This document shows positions 53,469 through 62,308 of a stretch of 64,000 nucleotides of DNA, piece by piece; position 1 is the stretch's first letter; each line of letters starts with the position of its first letter. The position numbers were made by a program, and so were the translations under genes. This DNA comes from Bacillota bacterium (GTDB lineage: Bacteria > Bacillota > Bacilli > Paenibacillales > Paenibacillaceae), in assembly GCA_023391635.1 (NCBI GenBank), contig JAEWAQ010000032.1, positions 1 to 64,000 of the forward strand. The letters are read 5' to 3'. Below the pieces are notes generated by a model. That model worked only from the letters and a program-made list of their open reading frames with translations. It did no database searches and had not been told where the DNA came from.

Positions 53469-55598
53469 ATGAAGAAGTCGTTGACAACGGCAGTGCTGTT
53501 TCTGCTCGTGTTCGCGTTGGCCTTGCCGGGAGCGGCTGGCGCGCAAAGCAATACCGGATTCAAGGATGTAAGCGGCACATTCTGGGCCAAAGAAGCCATC
53601 GACAGTCTGGTCCAGATCGGGATCGTCAGAGGGTACGAGGACAATACGTTCAAGCCGAACAATCCCGTGACCCGGGAGGAATTCGCGAGCCTGATTACGC
53701 AGTCGTTCTACCTGGATCTCCCGGGAGAGGATGCGCCGCAAAGCTTCATCGACGTATCGCCGACCCGTTGGTCGTTCACGGCCATCGAAGCCTCGAAAGA
53801 TTTCTTGACGGGCTACTACCCGCCGTCCGGAAGAAACTTCTTCGACCCGACAGGCAAAGCGACTCGCGAAGATGTTGCGGTAGCGCTGGTGAAAGCTCTG
53901 AATTACCAATCGGATGAATTACAGAACCCGAACGTGCTTAGGCGGTTCTATGATGCCGACACCATATCGCCGAATATGCGGGAATACGTAGCCTTGGCCG
54001 TCGAGAAGAAATTGATGGTCGGCAACCCGGACGGGAGTTTTCGGCCGAACGATCCGGTTACGCGGGCCGAGTCCGCGACATTGCTATTCAAGGTAATCAA
54101 AGGGGCGGCGGGCGACAGCCAGCAGCAGTTGCATCTTCAAGTCGATGCGCCCGCGACCGTATCGAGCCCCACCTTCTATATTACAGGGGACGTGACCAAG
54201 GGCGCTCAAGTTTCCATTAACAACAAAGAAGTCGAGATCGTGCAAGGTCGGTTCCAGGTCGGCTATCGTCTGGACGAGGAAGGGACTTATACGTATACAG
54301 TATCCGCGCGAATGCCGGGAGGGAAGACGCAGACCGTCACCAAGACGGTCAAGTTCGAGAAGGACGGCCCTCAGCTTGAAGTGAAGGGAATCCCGGAAGT
54401 ATCGGACAAGCAGACGATTACCGTGTCGTGGAAAGTATCGGACGAGAACGATCCGTACCCGGTCGTGTATGTCAATGACAAGCAGCAATCTTCGTATACT
54501 TCATCGACGAGCGTCGAGCTGGAGCCCGGCGACAATACCATCCGCGTGAGGGCAGAGAACGAATTCGGGAAATCGACAGAGGTCGTGAAGCGTGTCCTGT
54601 TCCAGAGCGGAGGGCCTGCGCTGACGGTTCACAACGTTCCGGAGACGACGAGCAAGGAGTCGGTCACCGTCAGTTGGACCGTGCAGGATAAGAACGACTC
54701 GTCGCCCAAGGTGTATGTCAACGACAAGGAGATGTCCTCCTACCAGAATTCTACCGTTTTGGCCCTGCAGGAAGGCTCGAACACCATCACGGTCAAGGCG
54801 GTCAACAAACTGGGGCAGACGACGCAAGTCGTCAAAACGGTAGTGTTCAGCGGGGACGCCCCTACGCTTCAGGTCGATCCGCTGCCGGAAACGGTCAACA
54901 AAAGTTCAGTCACGGTCTCCTGGCAAGTATCGGACAAGAACGACGGCTCGCCGAAGGTTTACGTCAACGATGTCCTGCAATCCAGTTACAGCAACAGCAC
55001 GGTGCTGACGCTTGTTCAAGGCGCCAATACGATCAAGGTCAAGGCCGTCAATAAGCTGGGGAAGACGACAGAAGTGACGCGCACGGTTACTTTTGCCAGC
55101 CAAGGCCCCGTTCTCCAGGTCAATCCGATCCCGTCGTCCACGACGAAGAGAACGGTGAGCATCAGCTGGAGCGTGTCGGATCAGAACGATGGCAGCCCGA
55201 AGGTGTTCGTGAACGGCGAGGAACAGTCCTATTACAGCAGCAAGACGATCGTTCTGAATCCGGGAGCCAACAACATTCAGATCAAGGCCACGAACAAATT
55301 CGGGCAGATCGCGGAACAATCGCTCGATATCGCCTTCGAGCCGTCCGCTCCCGTTCTTGTGCTGGGATATGCGCCGGAGACGACGCAATCCGCCTCGCTC
55401 ACCCTCAGTTGGACGGTGACAGACGAGAATGACGGCAATCCGAAGGTTTATGTGAACGATGCGTTGATGTCCGGTTACGGCAACAGCAAGACGGTTGCGC
55501 TCGTTCCGGGCGCCAATACGTTCAAGATCGTGGCCGGCAACAGCTACGGCAAGACGACGGAAATCACGTATACGGTCACTTACAATCCGGCTCCTTGA
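53469..55598 (+). CDS. S-layer homology domain protein with five tandem repeats
   Basis: A 709-residue secreted protein with a cleavable signal peptide (about residues 1-26, ending GAAGAQS). Three SLH domains follow (about 30-75, 92-140, 155-205; GFKDVSGTFWAKEAIDSLVQ, and NPVTREEFASL-type motifs), which bind pyruvylated secondary cell-wall polymer. After a linker domain, five tandem repeats of about 81 residues (about 300-707) carry the pattern VTVSWxVxDxNDGSPKVYVN and a KTTEV end. They read as Ig-like beta-sandwich modules. ATG 53469 is preferred to 53463 for spacing from GGGAGAG. Confidence 0.9.
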   Translation: MKKSLTTAVLFLLVFALALPGAAGAQSNTGFKDVSGTFWAKEAIDSLVQIGIVRGYEDNTFKPNNPVTREEFASLITQSFYLDLPGEDAPQSFIDVSPTRWSFTAIEASKDFLTGYYPPSGRNFFDPTGKATREDVAVALVKALNYQSDELQNPNVLRRFYDADTISPNMREYVALAVEKKLMVGNPDGSFRPNDPVTRAESATLLFKVIKGAAGDSQQQLHLQVDAPATVSSPTFYITGDVTKGAQVSINNKEVEIVQGRFQVGYRLDEEGTYTYTVSARMPGGKTQTVTKTVKFEKDGPQLEVKGIPEVSDKQTITVSWKVSDENDPYPVVYVNDKQQSSYTSSTSVELEPGDNTIRVRAENEFGKSTEVVKRVLFQSGGPALTVHNVPETTSKESVTVSWTVQDKNDSSPKVYVNDKEMSSYQNSTVLALQEGSNTITVKAVNKLGQTTQVVKTVVFSGDAPTLQVDPLPETVNKSSVTVSWQVSDKNDGSPKVYVNDVLQSSYSNSTVLTLVQGANTIKVKAVNKLGKTTEVTRTVTFASQGPVLQVNPIPSSTTKRTVSISWSVSDQNDGSPKVFVNGEEQSYYSSKTIVLNPGANNIQIKATNKFGQIAEQSLDIAFEPSAPVLVLGYAPETTQSASLTLSWTVTDENDGNPKVYVNDALMSGYGNSKTVALVPGANTFKIVAGNSYGKTTEITYTVTYNPAP
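54365..55598 (+). repeat. Five tandem repeats of about 243 bp inside the SLH protein gene
   Basis: Each unit encodes about 81 residues starting at a G/A-P-x-L motif (GPQL, GPAL, APTL, GPVL, APVL). The second and third copies are most alike (SPKVYVND and TVLAL/TVLTL blocks with VKAVNKLGQTT/VKAVNKLGKTT); the outer copies are more divergent. This fits internal duplication. Confidence 0.8.
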
Positions 55599-55628
55599 TA
55601 CGGGCAGGCAAAGTTGCGTCGCGACAGA

Positions 55629-55650
55629 CAGGGCACCTTCGGGTGCTCTG
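55629..55650 (+). terminator. Terminator-like hairpin after the SLH gene
   Basis: CAGGGCACC-TTCG-GGTGCTCTG forms a 9-bp stem (one G-T pair) capped by a stable UUCG-type tetraloop, followed by TTTGCTATTT, 30 bp after the stop codon. Confidence 0.6.
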
Positions 55651-55824
55651 TTTGCTATTTGCAGGGATTGGGTAATTTTTGGCGAAAAAGAAATAAAACT
55701 TTTTTTGCCTGCGTGTCGATTTCGCCGCATGCCGTTCGTTGCATGAATAGAGGCGGGAGTGAGCAGGCGACCCTAACCGCAGGGGGCCCGGCCTACTATT
55801 GTTGACGGAGAGGGGAAGTAAGAA

Positions 55825-56259
55825 ATGAGATTCATGATGATCGTGAAGGCAACGGCGGATTCTGAGGCCGGCCATCCGCCGAGCCCGGAGCTCTTCCAAG
55901 CTATGTTGAAGTATAACGAGGAACTGGCGAAGGCAGGCGTCCTGCTCGCGGCGGACGGGCTGCATCCGAGCGCGGGCTCGATCCGCATCTCCTATCCGGA
56001 GCCGGGCGGCAAGCCCAAGGTGATGGACGGTCCGTTCACGGAGACGAAGGAGTTGATCGCCGGCTACACGCTGATCGAAGTGAAATCGCGCGAAGAGGCG
56101 ATCGAGTGGGCCTTGCGCATGCCGGACCCGCATGGCAACGGACAGGGGCAGATCGAGCTGCGGCAAGTGTTCGAAGCGCCGGAACTGACGCAGGATGAAG
56201 ATCTGATCGCAGCCGAAGCCCGCTTGCGCAAGCTGGCGGAGGAGCGCCTGCAATCGTGA
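55825..56259 (+). CDS. YCII-related (DGPF domain) protein
   Basis: A 144-residue YCII-fold protein with the DGPF motif (KVMDGPFTETKELIAGYTLI) that names the family and a start (MRFMMIVKATADSEAGHPPS) typical of it. Such proteins are regularly encoded next to ECF42-type sigma factors and may modulate or be controlled by them. It overlaps the sigma factor start by 4 bp (GTGA). GAGGGGAAGT lies upstream. Confidence 0.9.
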   Translation: MRFMMIVKATADSEAGHPPSPELFQAMLKYNEELAKAGVLLAADGLHPSAGSIRISYPEPGGKPKVMDGPFTETKELIAGYTLIEVKSREEAIEWALRMPDPHGNGQGQIELRQVFEAPELTQDEDLIAAEARLRKLAEERLQS

Positions 56260-57572
56260 CGGCGGCCCGGGATGCGATTCACCGTAAGATAGACGCTATC
56301 TGGCGCATAGAGTCCGCGCGCATCGTCGCCAGGCTCGCCCGGATGGTGCGGGATGTCGGCTTGGCCGAAGATCTGGCGCAGGATGCGCTTATCGCGGCGC
56401 TGGAGCGTTGGCCGCAGGAGGGCATCCCGGAGAAGCCGGGCGCCTGGCTCATGACGACGGCCAAACGTCGGGCGATCGACCAGTTCCGCAGAAGCAAGCT
56501 GCGGGATCGGAAGTACGAGGAAGTGGGGCGGGAGCAGGAAGAGGGTGACCATTCGTCGGATTACGACGCCGTGTTGGAGAGCGTGGACGGCGACGTGGGC
56601 GACGATATGCTGCGGCTGATCTTCACGACTTGCCACCCGATCTTGTCGCCCGAGGCCCGCGTTGCCTTGACGCTGCGGCTGTTGGGCGGCTTGACGACGG
56701 ATGAGATCGCCCGCGCCTATCTGGTCGCCGAGTCTACCGTCGCCCAGCGGATCGTACGGGCGAAGCGGACGCTTACAGAAGCCAACGTGCCTTTCGAAGT
56801 GCCGGAAGGCGCAGAACGAACCGCCAGAATGGCTTCGGTGCTTGAGGTGCTGTACCTGATGTTCAACGAGGGGTACACCGCAACGTCGGGGAACTGCTGG
56901 ATCAAGCCGGTGCTCTGTGAAGAGGCATTGCGGCTGGGGCGGATCCTGGCGAGCATCGCGCCGGATGAGCAGGAGGTCCACGGATTGGTCGCGCTCATGG
57001 AGATCCAATCGTCCCGTTTCCATGCACGGGTAGGCCCGACCGGCGAGCCGATTCTGCTCCTCGACCAGAACCGGGCGCTCTGGGACCATCTGCTGATTCG
57101 CCGCGGGCTGGCGGCGCTGGCGCGGGCGGAACGCATCGAACGCGCGTTCGGTCCCTACACGCTGCAGGCTGCGATCGTCGCGTGCCATGCGCAGGCAGGT
57201 TCGGCGGAGCAGACGGACTGGGTGCGCATCTCCGCGCTGTACGATGCGCTCTCCCAAGTCGCGCCGTCCCCTGTCGTGGAATTGAACCGCGCGGTGGCGC
57301 TGTCTATGGCATTCGGGCCGGCGGTCGGTCTGGAGATCGTCGATGAGCTGATGCAGGAACCTTCATTGAAGTCGTATCATCTGCTGCCGAGCGTGCGCGG
57401 AGACTTGCTCTCGAAGCTGGGGCGCCATGTCGAGGCGAGCGGGGAGTTCTCGCGGGCAGCGTCGCTGACGCGCAATGCGCAAGAGCGTACCGTGCTGCTC
57501 GGACGCGCGGCTGCGAGCAATGACGAAGCGGATGCGGCGAACGAATCGAATGGCAATCGAATCGAACCATGA
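56256..57572 (+). CDS. RNA polymerase sigma factor, ECF42 type
   Basis: A 438-residue sigma factor. Sigma2 is at about residues 10-80 (RDVGLAEDLAQDALIAALER) and sigma4 at about 115-175 (LGGLTTDEIARAYLVAESTV). The long C-terminal extension (about 190-420; LYLMFNEGYTATSGN, PSPVVELNRAVALSMAFGP) is the TPR-like domain of the ECF42 class. This class has no anti-sigma factor and is linked to DGPF proteins, as here. GTG 56256 overlaps the YCII gene stop, and its own stop is followed within 20 bp by a hydrolase gene. Confidence 0.92.
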   Translation: MTAARDAIHRKIDAIWRIESARIVARLARMVRDVGLAEDLAQDALIAALERWPQEGIPEKPGAWLMTTAKRRAIDQFRRSKLRDRKYEEVGREQEEGDHSSDYDAVLESVDGDVGDDMLRLIFTTCHPILSPEARVALTLRLLGGLTTDEIARAYLVAESTVAQRIVRAKRTLTEANVPFEVPEGAERTARMASVLEVLYLMFNEGYTATSGNCWIKPVLCEEALRLGRILASIAPDEQEVHGLVALMEIQSSRFHARVGPTGEPILLLDQNRALWDHLLIRRGLAALARAERIERAFGPYTLQAAIVACHAQAGSAEQTDWVRISALYDALSQVAPSPVVELNRAVALSMAFGPAVGLEIVDELMQEPSLKSYHLLPSVRGDLLSKLGRHVEASGEFSRAASLTRNAQERTVLLGRAAASNDEADAANESNGNRIEP

Positions 57573-57589
57573 AGAGAGGGAATCGTCAC

Positions 57590-58252
57590 ATGAATCAAGT
57601 GCAATCTAAAGACGGGACAAAGATCGCTTACGAGAAGATGGGCAACGGTGAGCCGCTGATTCTGGTGGACGGAGCCCTGTGCGACCGTGCATCGGGTCCG
57701 AACAGACCGCTGGCCGAACTGCTGAAGCAGGATTTCACCGTCTACATCTACGATCGCAGAGGCCGCGGAGACAGCGGAGACTCTGCATCTTACCGCATCG
57801 AACGCGAAGTGGAGGATCTCGAAGCGCTCGTTCAGGAAGCCGGTGGTTCAGCATTCGTCTACGGGATCTCGTCCGGCGCCGCGGTGAAGTTGTTCATGGG
57901 CAAGGGCGTTGGCTTGCCCGCGCCGGTCGTCGCGATGATGACGCTCATGCCGGCATGGTCCGGACTGAAGAAGATCGCGCATACGCTGCCTTATGACACG
58001 CTGCTCACGATCGAGCATCAGCAGGGCAGAGCTTTTCCCGCGAACCGCTGGGTTTCCGTGAATGTATCTGCATTAACGGTGGTTGGCGGGAAGAGCCCTG
58101 CCTGGATGCGCAACGGGATGTCGTCGCTGGCCGAGGCTCTTCCGAATGCCAAGCTGCACACGCTGGAAGGTCAGACCCATATCGTGAAGCCGGCGGCATT
58201 GGCTCCGGTATTGAAGCAATATTTCAACGAGGAGGAGACGGTCGAATGGTGA
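57590..58252 (+). CDS. Alpha/beta hydrolase
   Basis: A 220-residue alpha/beta-fold hydrolase. The nucleophile elbow is YGISSGAAV (Ser94), the early oxyanion region is LILVDGALCD and YIYDRRGRGDSG follows; the final His is in GQTHIVKP. It is shorter than usual (about 260-280), with a reduced cap. ATG 57590 is 9 nt behind GAGAGGG; ATG 57569 overlaps the sigma factor stop and lacks a site. The DUF1905 gene overlaps its 3' end, so both probably belong to the ECF42 transcript. Confidence 0.87.
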   Translation: MNQVQSKDGTKIAYEKMGNGEPLILVDGALCDRASGPNRPLAELLKQDFTVYIYDRRGRGDSGDSASYRIEREVEDLEALVQEAGGSAFVYGISSGAAVKLFMGKGVGLPAPVVAMMTLMPAWSGLKKIAHTLPYDTLLTIEHQQGRAFPANRWVSVNVSALTVVGGKSPAWMRNGMSSLAEALPNAKLHTLEGQTHIVKPAALAPVLKQYFNEEETVEW

Positions 58253-58698
58253 AATTTCAAGCGGTTGTGGAACTCGAAGGAAAAACGGCGACGGGCATCG
58301 AGGTGCCGGCAGAAGTCGTGGACGCGCTCGGCAAAGGCAAGCGAGTACCGGTTGTCGTGACGATCGGCAGCTACAGCTATCGCTCGACGATCGCTTCGAT
58401 GGGCGGGCGGTTCCTCCTGCCGCTGAGCGCGGAACATCGGGCTGGCGCGGGCGTAGCGGCAGGAGACGCCATCGAAGTCGGCATCGAAGTCGACACGGAA
58501 GTGCGGCGGGTGGCCGTGCCGGATGATCTGCAGGCGGCACTCGCTGTCGAGCCGGCGGCCAATGGGTATTTCGGCAAGCTGTCCAACAGCAACAAGAGCA
58601 GGATTGTACTGAGCGTCGAAGGGGCCAAGACGGCGGAAACCCGGCAGCGCCGCATTGAGAAAGCGATTGACGCGCTCCGCGAAGGAAGGGTGCCCTAA
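58246..58698 (+). CDS. DUF1905/YdeI-type protein
   Basis: A 150-residue protein with an N-terminal DUF1905 beta-barrel (VKFQAVVELEGKTATGIEVP, then GRFLLPLSAEHRAGAGVAAG) and a C-terminal helical YdeI/OmpD-associated segment (ETRQRRIEKAIDALREGR). Its ATG overlaps the end of the hydrolase gene by 7 bp. The function is unknown; it is often found with ECF42 or stress genes. Confidence 0.87.
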   Translation: MVKFQAVVELEGKTATGIEVPAEVVDALGKGKRVPVVVTIGSYSYRSTIASMGGRFLLPLSAEHRAGAGVAAGDAIEVGIEVDTEVRRVAVPDDLQAALAVEPAANGYFGKLSNSNKSRIVLSVEGAKTAETRQRRIEKAIDALREGRVP

Positions 58699-58868
58699 GC
58701 TTAGAGGAAGCGGGATTTTGTGCGTCATCGGCGAAACGAACCGAACGAACAGCCGCGAGTGGATGGATTCCGCCGTGACGGAGAGGAGATCTGTTTCGTC
58801 CCCCTCTCGTTTACATGCCTGCCTCGCATGCGGTATGCTTGTCATACATCATGGGAGGCGGGCCTATT

Positions 58869-61022
58869 TTGCAATGGATGCGAATCGTGCTCAGGCATGT
58901 TGCGGCTTACAAGCTTCTAAGCTTCATTTTCCTCATCAGCCTGCTGATAGAAGTCGCCTATTCGGTGGCAGCTCCGCTCAGTCTGCAGTATCTGGTGGAC
59001 GACGCGTTCGTTCCGAAAGATATCCATATGTTCCTCCTCATTCTGGCTCTCCTGTGCGGCGGGGGCCTATTGCACATTGGCGCCGGCCTTGCCGGCGATT
59101 ATTCGCTTGGCAAGCTGAGCGGCGAGACGGTCCGCACGATGCGGACGGATCTGTTCAGCCATCTGCTGCGTCAATCGATGCCGTTCTATCAACGATATCG
59201 CGTCGGCGACCTTGTAGCTCGCTTCTCGGGGGACATGGCTTCGATCGAACGGGTGATCCGCGGGGCATGTCCGTACTTCTTGCGGGAATCGCTGGGCGTG
59301 CTGCTTGGGGTAGCGATGCTGTTCATGATCGAGTGGAAGCTGACCTTGGCCGTGCTGGCCGGTTCCGCGCTGATGTTCGTCGGCCCCAAGCTGCTCCAGC
59401 GCCGCGCGGAGAACGCCTATGCCGGATACAAGGAAGCGCAGGAGCGCTTCTCCAATACGATCGACGAATTGGTCAAGGGGCACCGAACGGTCAAGAGCCT
59501 GCACCAGCAGGGGCGGTTCCGGGAGAAAGCCCGTCGTCAGATCATCGAGATGTTCACGTTCGGCATGAGATCGCACATGACCGATTCGTGGATGGAGCGG
59601 CTGCCGCTGGCGGCCTTGATGTTGCTGAACGCCTTGATGATCGGCATCGGAGGATATCTGATTATCCGGGACGAGATGACCGTCGGCGCTTTCATGGCTT
59701 TCTTCACTTTATTCATGAGCGTGGGACAATCGGGTTCGGCTCTGTCGCACCTGATTCCGAATCTGATCGAATCCGGGGTGAGCTTCCGGCGGATCGGAGA
59801 AGTGCTCGCACAGCCGCCTTCCGTTCCGGAAGCCGATGAACCGGTGGAATGGCCTGCTGCGGTCCGCGAGATTCGAATGGATCATGTGACGTTCGGCTAT
59901 ACGGAGGATGCGGATCAACTGCGGGATGTCAGCTTGCGCATCGCGGCCGGCAGCTATGTGGCTTTCGTCGGATCGAGCGGCTCGGGCAAGAGCACGGCAC
60001 TGCAACTGCTGTCCCGGCTGTACGATCCCCGGCAGGGCGCGATCATGGCGGACGGGCTGAACCTGCGTCAAGTCAGCGAAGCTTCGCTGCGCAAGCGGGC
60101 GGGATTGGTTACGCAGGAGACGTTCCTGTTCCATGCCACGGTGCGGGAAAATTTAATGCTTGATCATGAAAACGGGACGGAAGCAGAGATGGAGGCGGCA
60201 GCGAGGAAAGCGAAAATTCACGACGTGATCGCGGGTTGGCCGGACGGTTACGACACCTGGGTCCACTATGACGGAGGCTCATTGTCCGGAGGCGAACGCC
60301 AGCGTCTGGCGATCGCAAGGGCGCTTATCCGCGATCCGGATGTGCTGCTGCTCGACGAAGTGACGTCGGCGCTGGATCCGGCTGCCGAGGCGGATATTAA
60401 CGGGCTGATCGAAGATCTCCGTCGGGAGCGGAAGAAGACGATCGTCGCCGTCACCCACCGGCTCGCTTCCGTAACGAACGCGGACAACATTTATGTATTC
60501 GAGCATGGCCGGATTGTCGAATCCGGCACGCATCAGGAATTGCTGCGGCAGTCCGGACGCTACCTGGAGCTTTGGGAGAAGCAGCAAGGGTTTCGCCTTT
60601 CGGAGGACGGACTGCATGCATCGGTGGAAGCCGAGCGGCTCGCGAAGCTGCCGTTCTTCGCGGGAATCGCGCCTTCCCTGCTGCAGGAGATCGCCGCGCT
60701 GTTCGCTACGGAAACTTGCAAAGCGGGCGAGGCAGTCGTGCAGGAAGGGGAAGAAGGACGCAAATTTTACATCATCGTTCGCGGCAAGTTCGATATTCTC
60801 AAGAAGGATCCGGATGGCAGTCGGAAGCGGGTTGCCGTGCTGCAGGACGGCGATCATTTCGGCGAAATCGCGCTGTTGCGGGATATTCCGCGTACCGCGA
60901 CGGTTCAGGCGTCCACTCCGTCGGTGCTGCTGTCTGTAAGAAGGGAAGCTTTCCATCGGCTGGTCCGGCAGTACCCGCAAATCTCGGACATGCTGGAGCG
61001 TACGCTGAGGCAACGATTATGA
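58869..61022 (+). CDS. ABC exporter fused to a C-terminal cyclic-nucleotide-binding domain
   Basis: A 717-residue half-transporter. A six-helix type IV membrane domain (about residues 1-310) is followed by an ATPase domain with Walker A GSSGSGKST (about 367), signature LSGGERQRLA (about 471) and Walker B VLLLDEVTSALDP (about 490). Residues about 593-717 form a cyclic-nucleotide-binding domain (LPFFAGIAPSLLQEIAALFA, GRKFYIIVRGKFDIL, and the cassette-type HFGEIALLRDIPRTATVQ). No C39 peptidase domain is present. Start TTG 58869 is 10 nt behind GGGAGG. It begins the cassette with two GNAT-like genes and a small peptide gene. Confidence 0.9.
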   Translation: MQWMRIVLRHVAAYKLLSFIFLISLLIEVAYSVAAPLSLQYLVDDAFVPKDIHMFLLILALLCGGGLLHIGAGLAGDYSLGKLSGETVRTMRTDLFSHLLRQSMPFYQRYRVGDLVARFSGDMASIERVIRGACPYFLRESLGVLLGVAMLFMIEWKLTLAVLAGSALMFVGPKLLQRRAENAYAGYKEAQERFSNTIDELVKGHRTVKSLHQQGRFREKARRQIIEMFTFGMRSHMTDSWMERLPLAALMLLNALMIGIGGYLIIRDEMTVGAFMAFFTLFMSVGQSGSALSHLIPNLIESGVSFRRIGEVLAQPPSVPEADEPVEWPAAVREIRMDHVTFGYTEDADQLRDVSLRIAAGSYVAFVGSSGSGKSTALQLLSRLYDPRQGAIMADGLNLRQVSEASLRKRAGLVTQETFLFHATVRENLMLDHENGTEAEMEAAARKAKIHDVIAGWPDGYDTWVHYDGGSLSGGERQRLAIARALIRDPDVLLLDEVTSALDPAAEADINGLIEDLRRERKKTIVAVTHRLASVTNADNIYVFEHGRIVESGTHQELLRQSGRYLELWEKQQGFRLSEDGLHASVEAERLAKLPFFAGIAPSLLQEIAALFATETCKAGEAVVQEGEEGRKFYIIVRGKFDILKKDPDGSRKRVAVLQDGDHFGEIALLRDIPRTATVQASTPSVLLSVRREAFHRLVRQYPQISDMLERTLRQRL

Positions 61023-61056
61023 CCCGCCTCCAGCAGGCAGACAAGGAGCTTACATC

Positions 61057-61572
61057 ATGACGATACATTTCAAACACTGTGTCAGTGAAGATGAGCTGGC
61101 CGAGGTCAGCTTGTTCCTGCTCGATCGTAAGCACGACTTGCATCCTTCCTTCAGGACGCTGGACATGGTGACCCTGCTCTATCAATACATCACCCAGGGT
61201 CATCTGCATTGCGGTGTTGACCGGGACGGCCGCATCGTTGGCGCCTTCGCCTACTACGTGGGCGCTCCGGAGGAGGAGTTCGCGGACCGGACATTCGTGC
61301 TGATCGACATCGTGATCTCGGATAGAGCTTACCGGGGGACCCGGTTTTTCTTGAACTGTCTGGACTATATGGAAGGTATTGTCCGGAAGGATCATCCCGA
61401 AGTCGATAAGGCCAGATTCGCCGCCCTGGCGGACAACAGCTATCTGTGCAAGCTCTATGCCAAGTTCGCTGAGCCTTGCTACAGGCGGGAAGGCGTTAGC
61501 GGACCGGAAATGGTTTTTAGCGAACGAATTGACATAATATGCTCTACCCTGCGGAAATATAAACACGTATAA
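61057..61572 (+). CDS. GNAT-fold acetyltransferase-like protein (first)
   Basis: A 171-residue protein with the outline of a GNAT acyltransferase: beta-hairpin and GVDRDGRIVGAFAYYVGAP near the centre, then VLIDIVISDRAYRGTRFFLN, where the usual Q/R-x-x-G-x-G/A acetyl-CoA loop is seen only as DRAYRGT. Similarity is structural rather than close to a named subfamily. ATG 61057 has AAGGAG 8 nt upstream. It lies 34 bp after the exporter and 42 bp before a 35-codon peptide gene. Confidence 0.7.
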   Translation: MTIHFKHCVSEDELAEVSLFLLDRKHDLHPSFRTLDMVTLLYQYITQGHLHCGVDRDGRIVGAFAYYVGAPEEEFADRTFVLIDIVISDRAYRGTRFFLNCLDYMEGIVRKDHPEVDKARFAALADNSYLCKLYAKFAEPCYRREGVSGPEMVFSERIDIICSTLRKYKHV

Positions 61573-61614
61573 TAAGTTTCAATTCAACTTGTCAAACAAA
61601 GGAGGTCATTCGGC

Positions 61615-61722
61615 ATGTATCCTACGCCAGCTACAGGCAGCAAGGATGTCAAGAAGGGCAGCGGCTTCGGCAGAATCGTGCTCGTCAACGATTCCTTGCG
61701 CGCACAGCTTGCTCTGAAATAA
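61615..61722 (+). CDS. 35-residue peptide, possible modified or exported peptide precursor
   Basis: ATG 61615 is 8 nt behind a near-perfect AAAGGAGGT ribosome binding site and opens 35 codons. The N-terminal half is polar (MYPTPATGSKDVKKGSGFGR), and the C-terminal half is amphipathic (IVLVNDSLRAQLALK). The TAA overlaps the ATG of the next gene (TAATG), so the two are coupled. No cysteine is present. The peptide lies between two GNAT-like genes downstream of an exporter. A ribosomally made, modified peptide or a signalling peptide is possible; no known family is recognised. Confidence 0.72.
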   Translation: MYPTPATGSKDVKKGSGFGRIVLVNDSLRAQLALK

Positions 61723-62249
61723 TGGCTTATTTCATTCGGCCTTGCACGCTTGAGATGGATTTCGAAACGTATATGCGGTTCGTCATCCGACATCACCGGG
61801 AGCTCGGGCTGCCGTACGCGTTCGCCGTGAAGCTGAGTTTCATGGCGAGCCCCCTCGCGTTGGGACAAGCGTTGCTTGTCGTTGACGAGGATTCCTGGGA
61901 GCTCGTCGGCGCGGCCGGATTCGTGTACGGCACCGGCGCCGGCGAGTACGAGGACCGTCATATTTGTCAACTGGAAGTCGCGTTCCTGTTGGAGCCCCAG
62001 AGAAGGACACGGCTGTTCGCCCGAGGCATGCAGGCTGTCGTCGAACTGGCCGAGCGGAACAATCCGGACATCCGGTTCTTGCAGTTCTGGGTGCCCGCGG
62101 ATTGGACTCGGTCGGAAAGGATCGTGCGCAAGCTGCTGTCTTTGCCCGGTTCGAACGTGCGCGAGGATAACGGAATGGCGCTGTGCCGATTGCCGTTCGA
62201 TGAGCTTGCGCGCTATTGCGAGCGATTGAACGTCAGGCGAACGGCATGA
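61722..62249 (+). CDS. GNAT-fold acetyltransferase-like protein (second)
   Basis: A 175-residue protein with a GNAT-like plan: MAYFIRPCTLEMDFETYMRF at the start, then VDEDSWELVGAAGFVYGTGA, and CQLEVAFLLEPQRRTRLFAR with a basic R-R-T-R loop where acetyl-CoA phosphate would bind. It is similar in size and layout to the first GNAT-like protein but not closely alike in sequence. It starts on the stop of the peptide gene, which suggests stoichiometric coupling with the peptide. It ends 6 bp before a strong terminator. Confidence 0.7.
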   Translation: MAYFIRPCTLEMDFETYMRFVIRHHRELGLPYAFAVKLSFMASPLALGQALLVVDEDSWELVGAAGFVYGTGAGEYEDRHICQLEVAFLLEPQRRTRLFARGMQAVVELAERNNPDIRFLQFWVPADWTRSERIVRKLLSLPGSNVREDNGMALCRLPFDELARYCERLNVRRTA

Positions 62250-62255
62250 ATAGTA

Positions 62256-62308
62256 GGAAAACAAGACTGCCTCTAAGCGACATTCGCTCGAAGGCAGTCT
62301 TGTTTTCC
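62256..62308. terminator. Strong bidirectional terminator
   Basis: GGAAAACAAGACTGCCT (62256-62272) and AGGCAGTCTTGTTTTCC (62292-62308) form a perfect 17-bp stem; the A-rich and T-rich flanks of the stem give T-tracts in both directions. It closes the GNAT/peptide cassette and the convergent isomerase gene. Confidence 0.88.
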
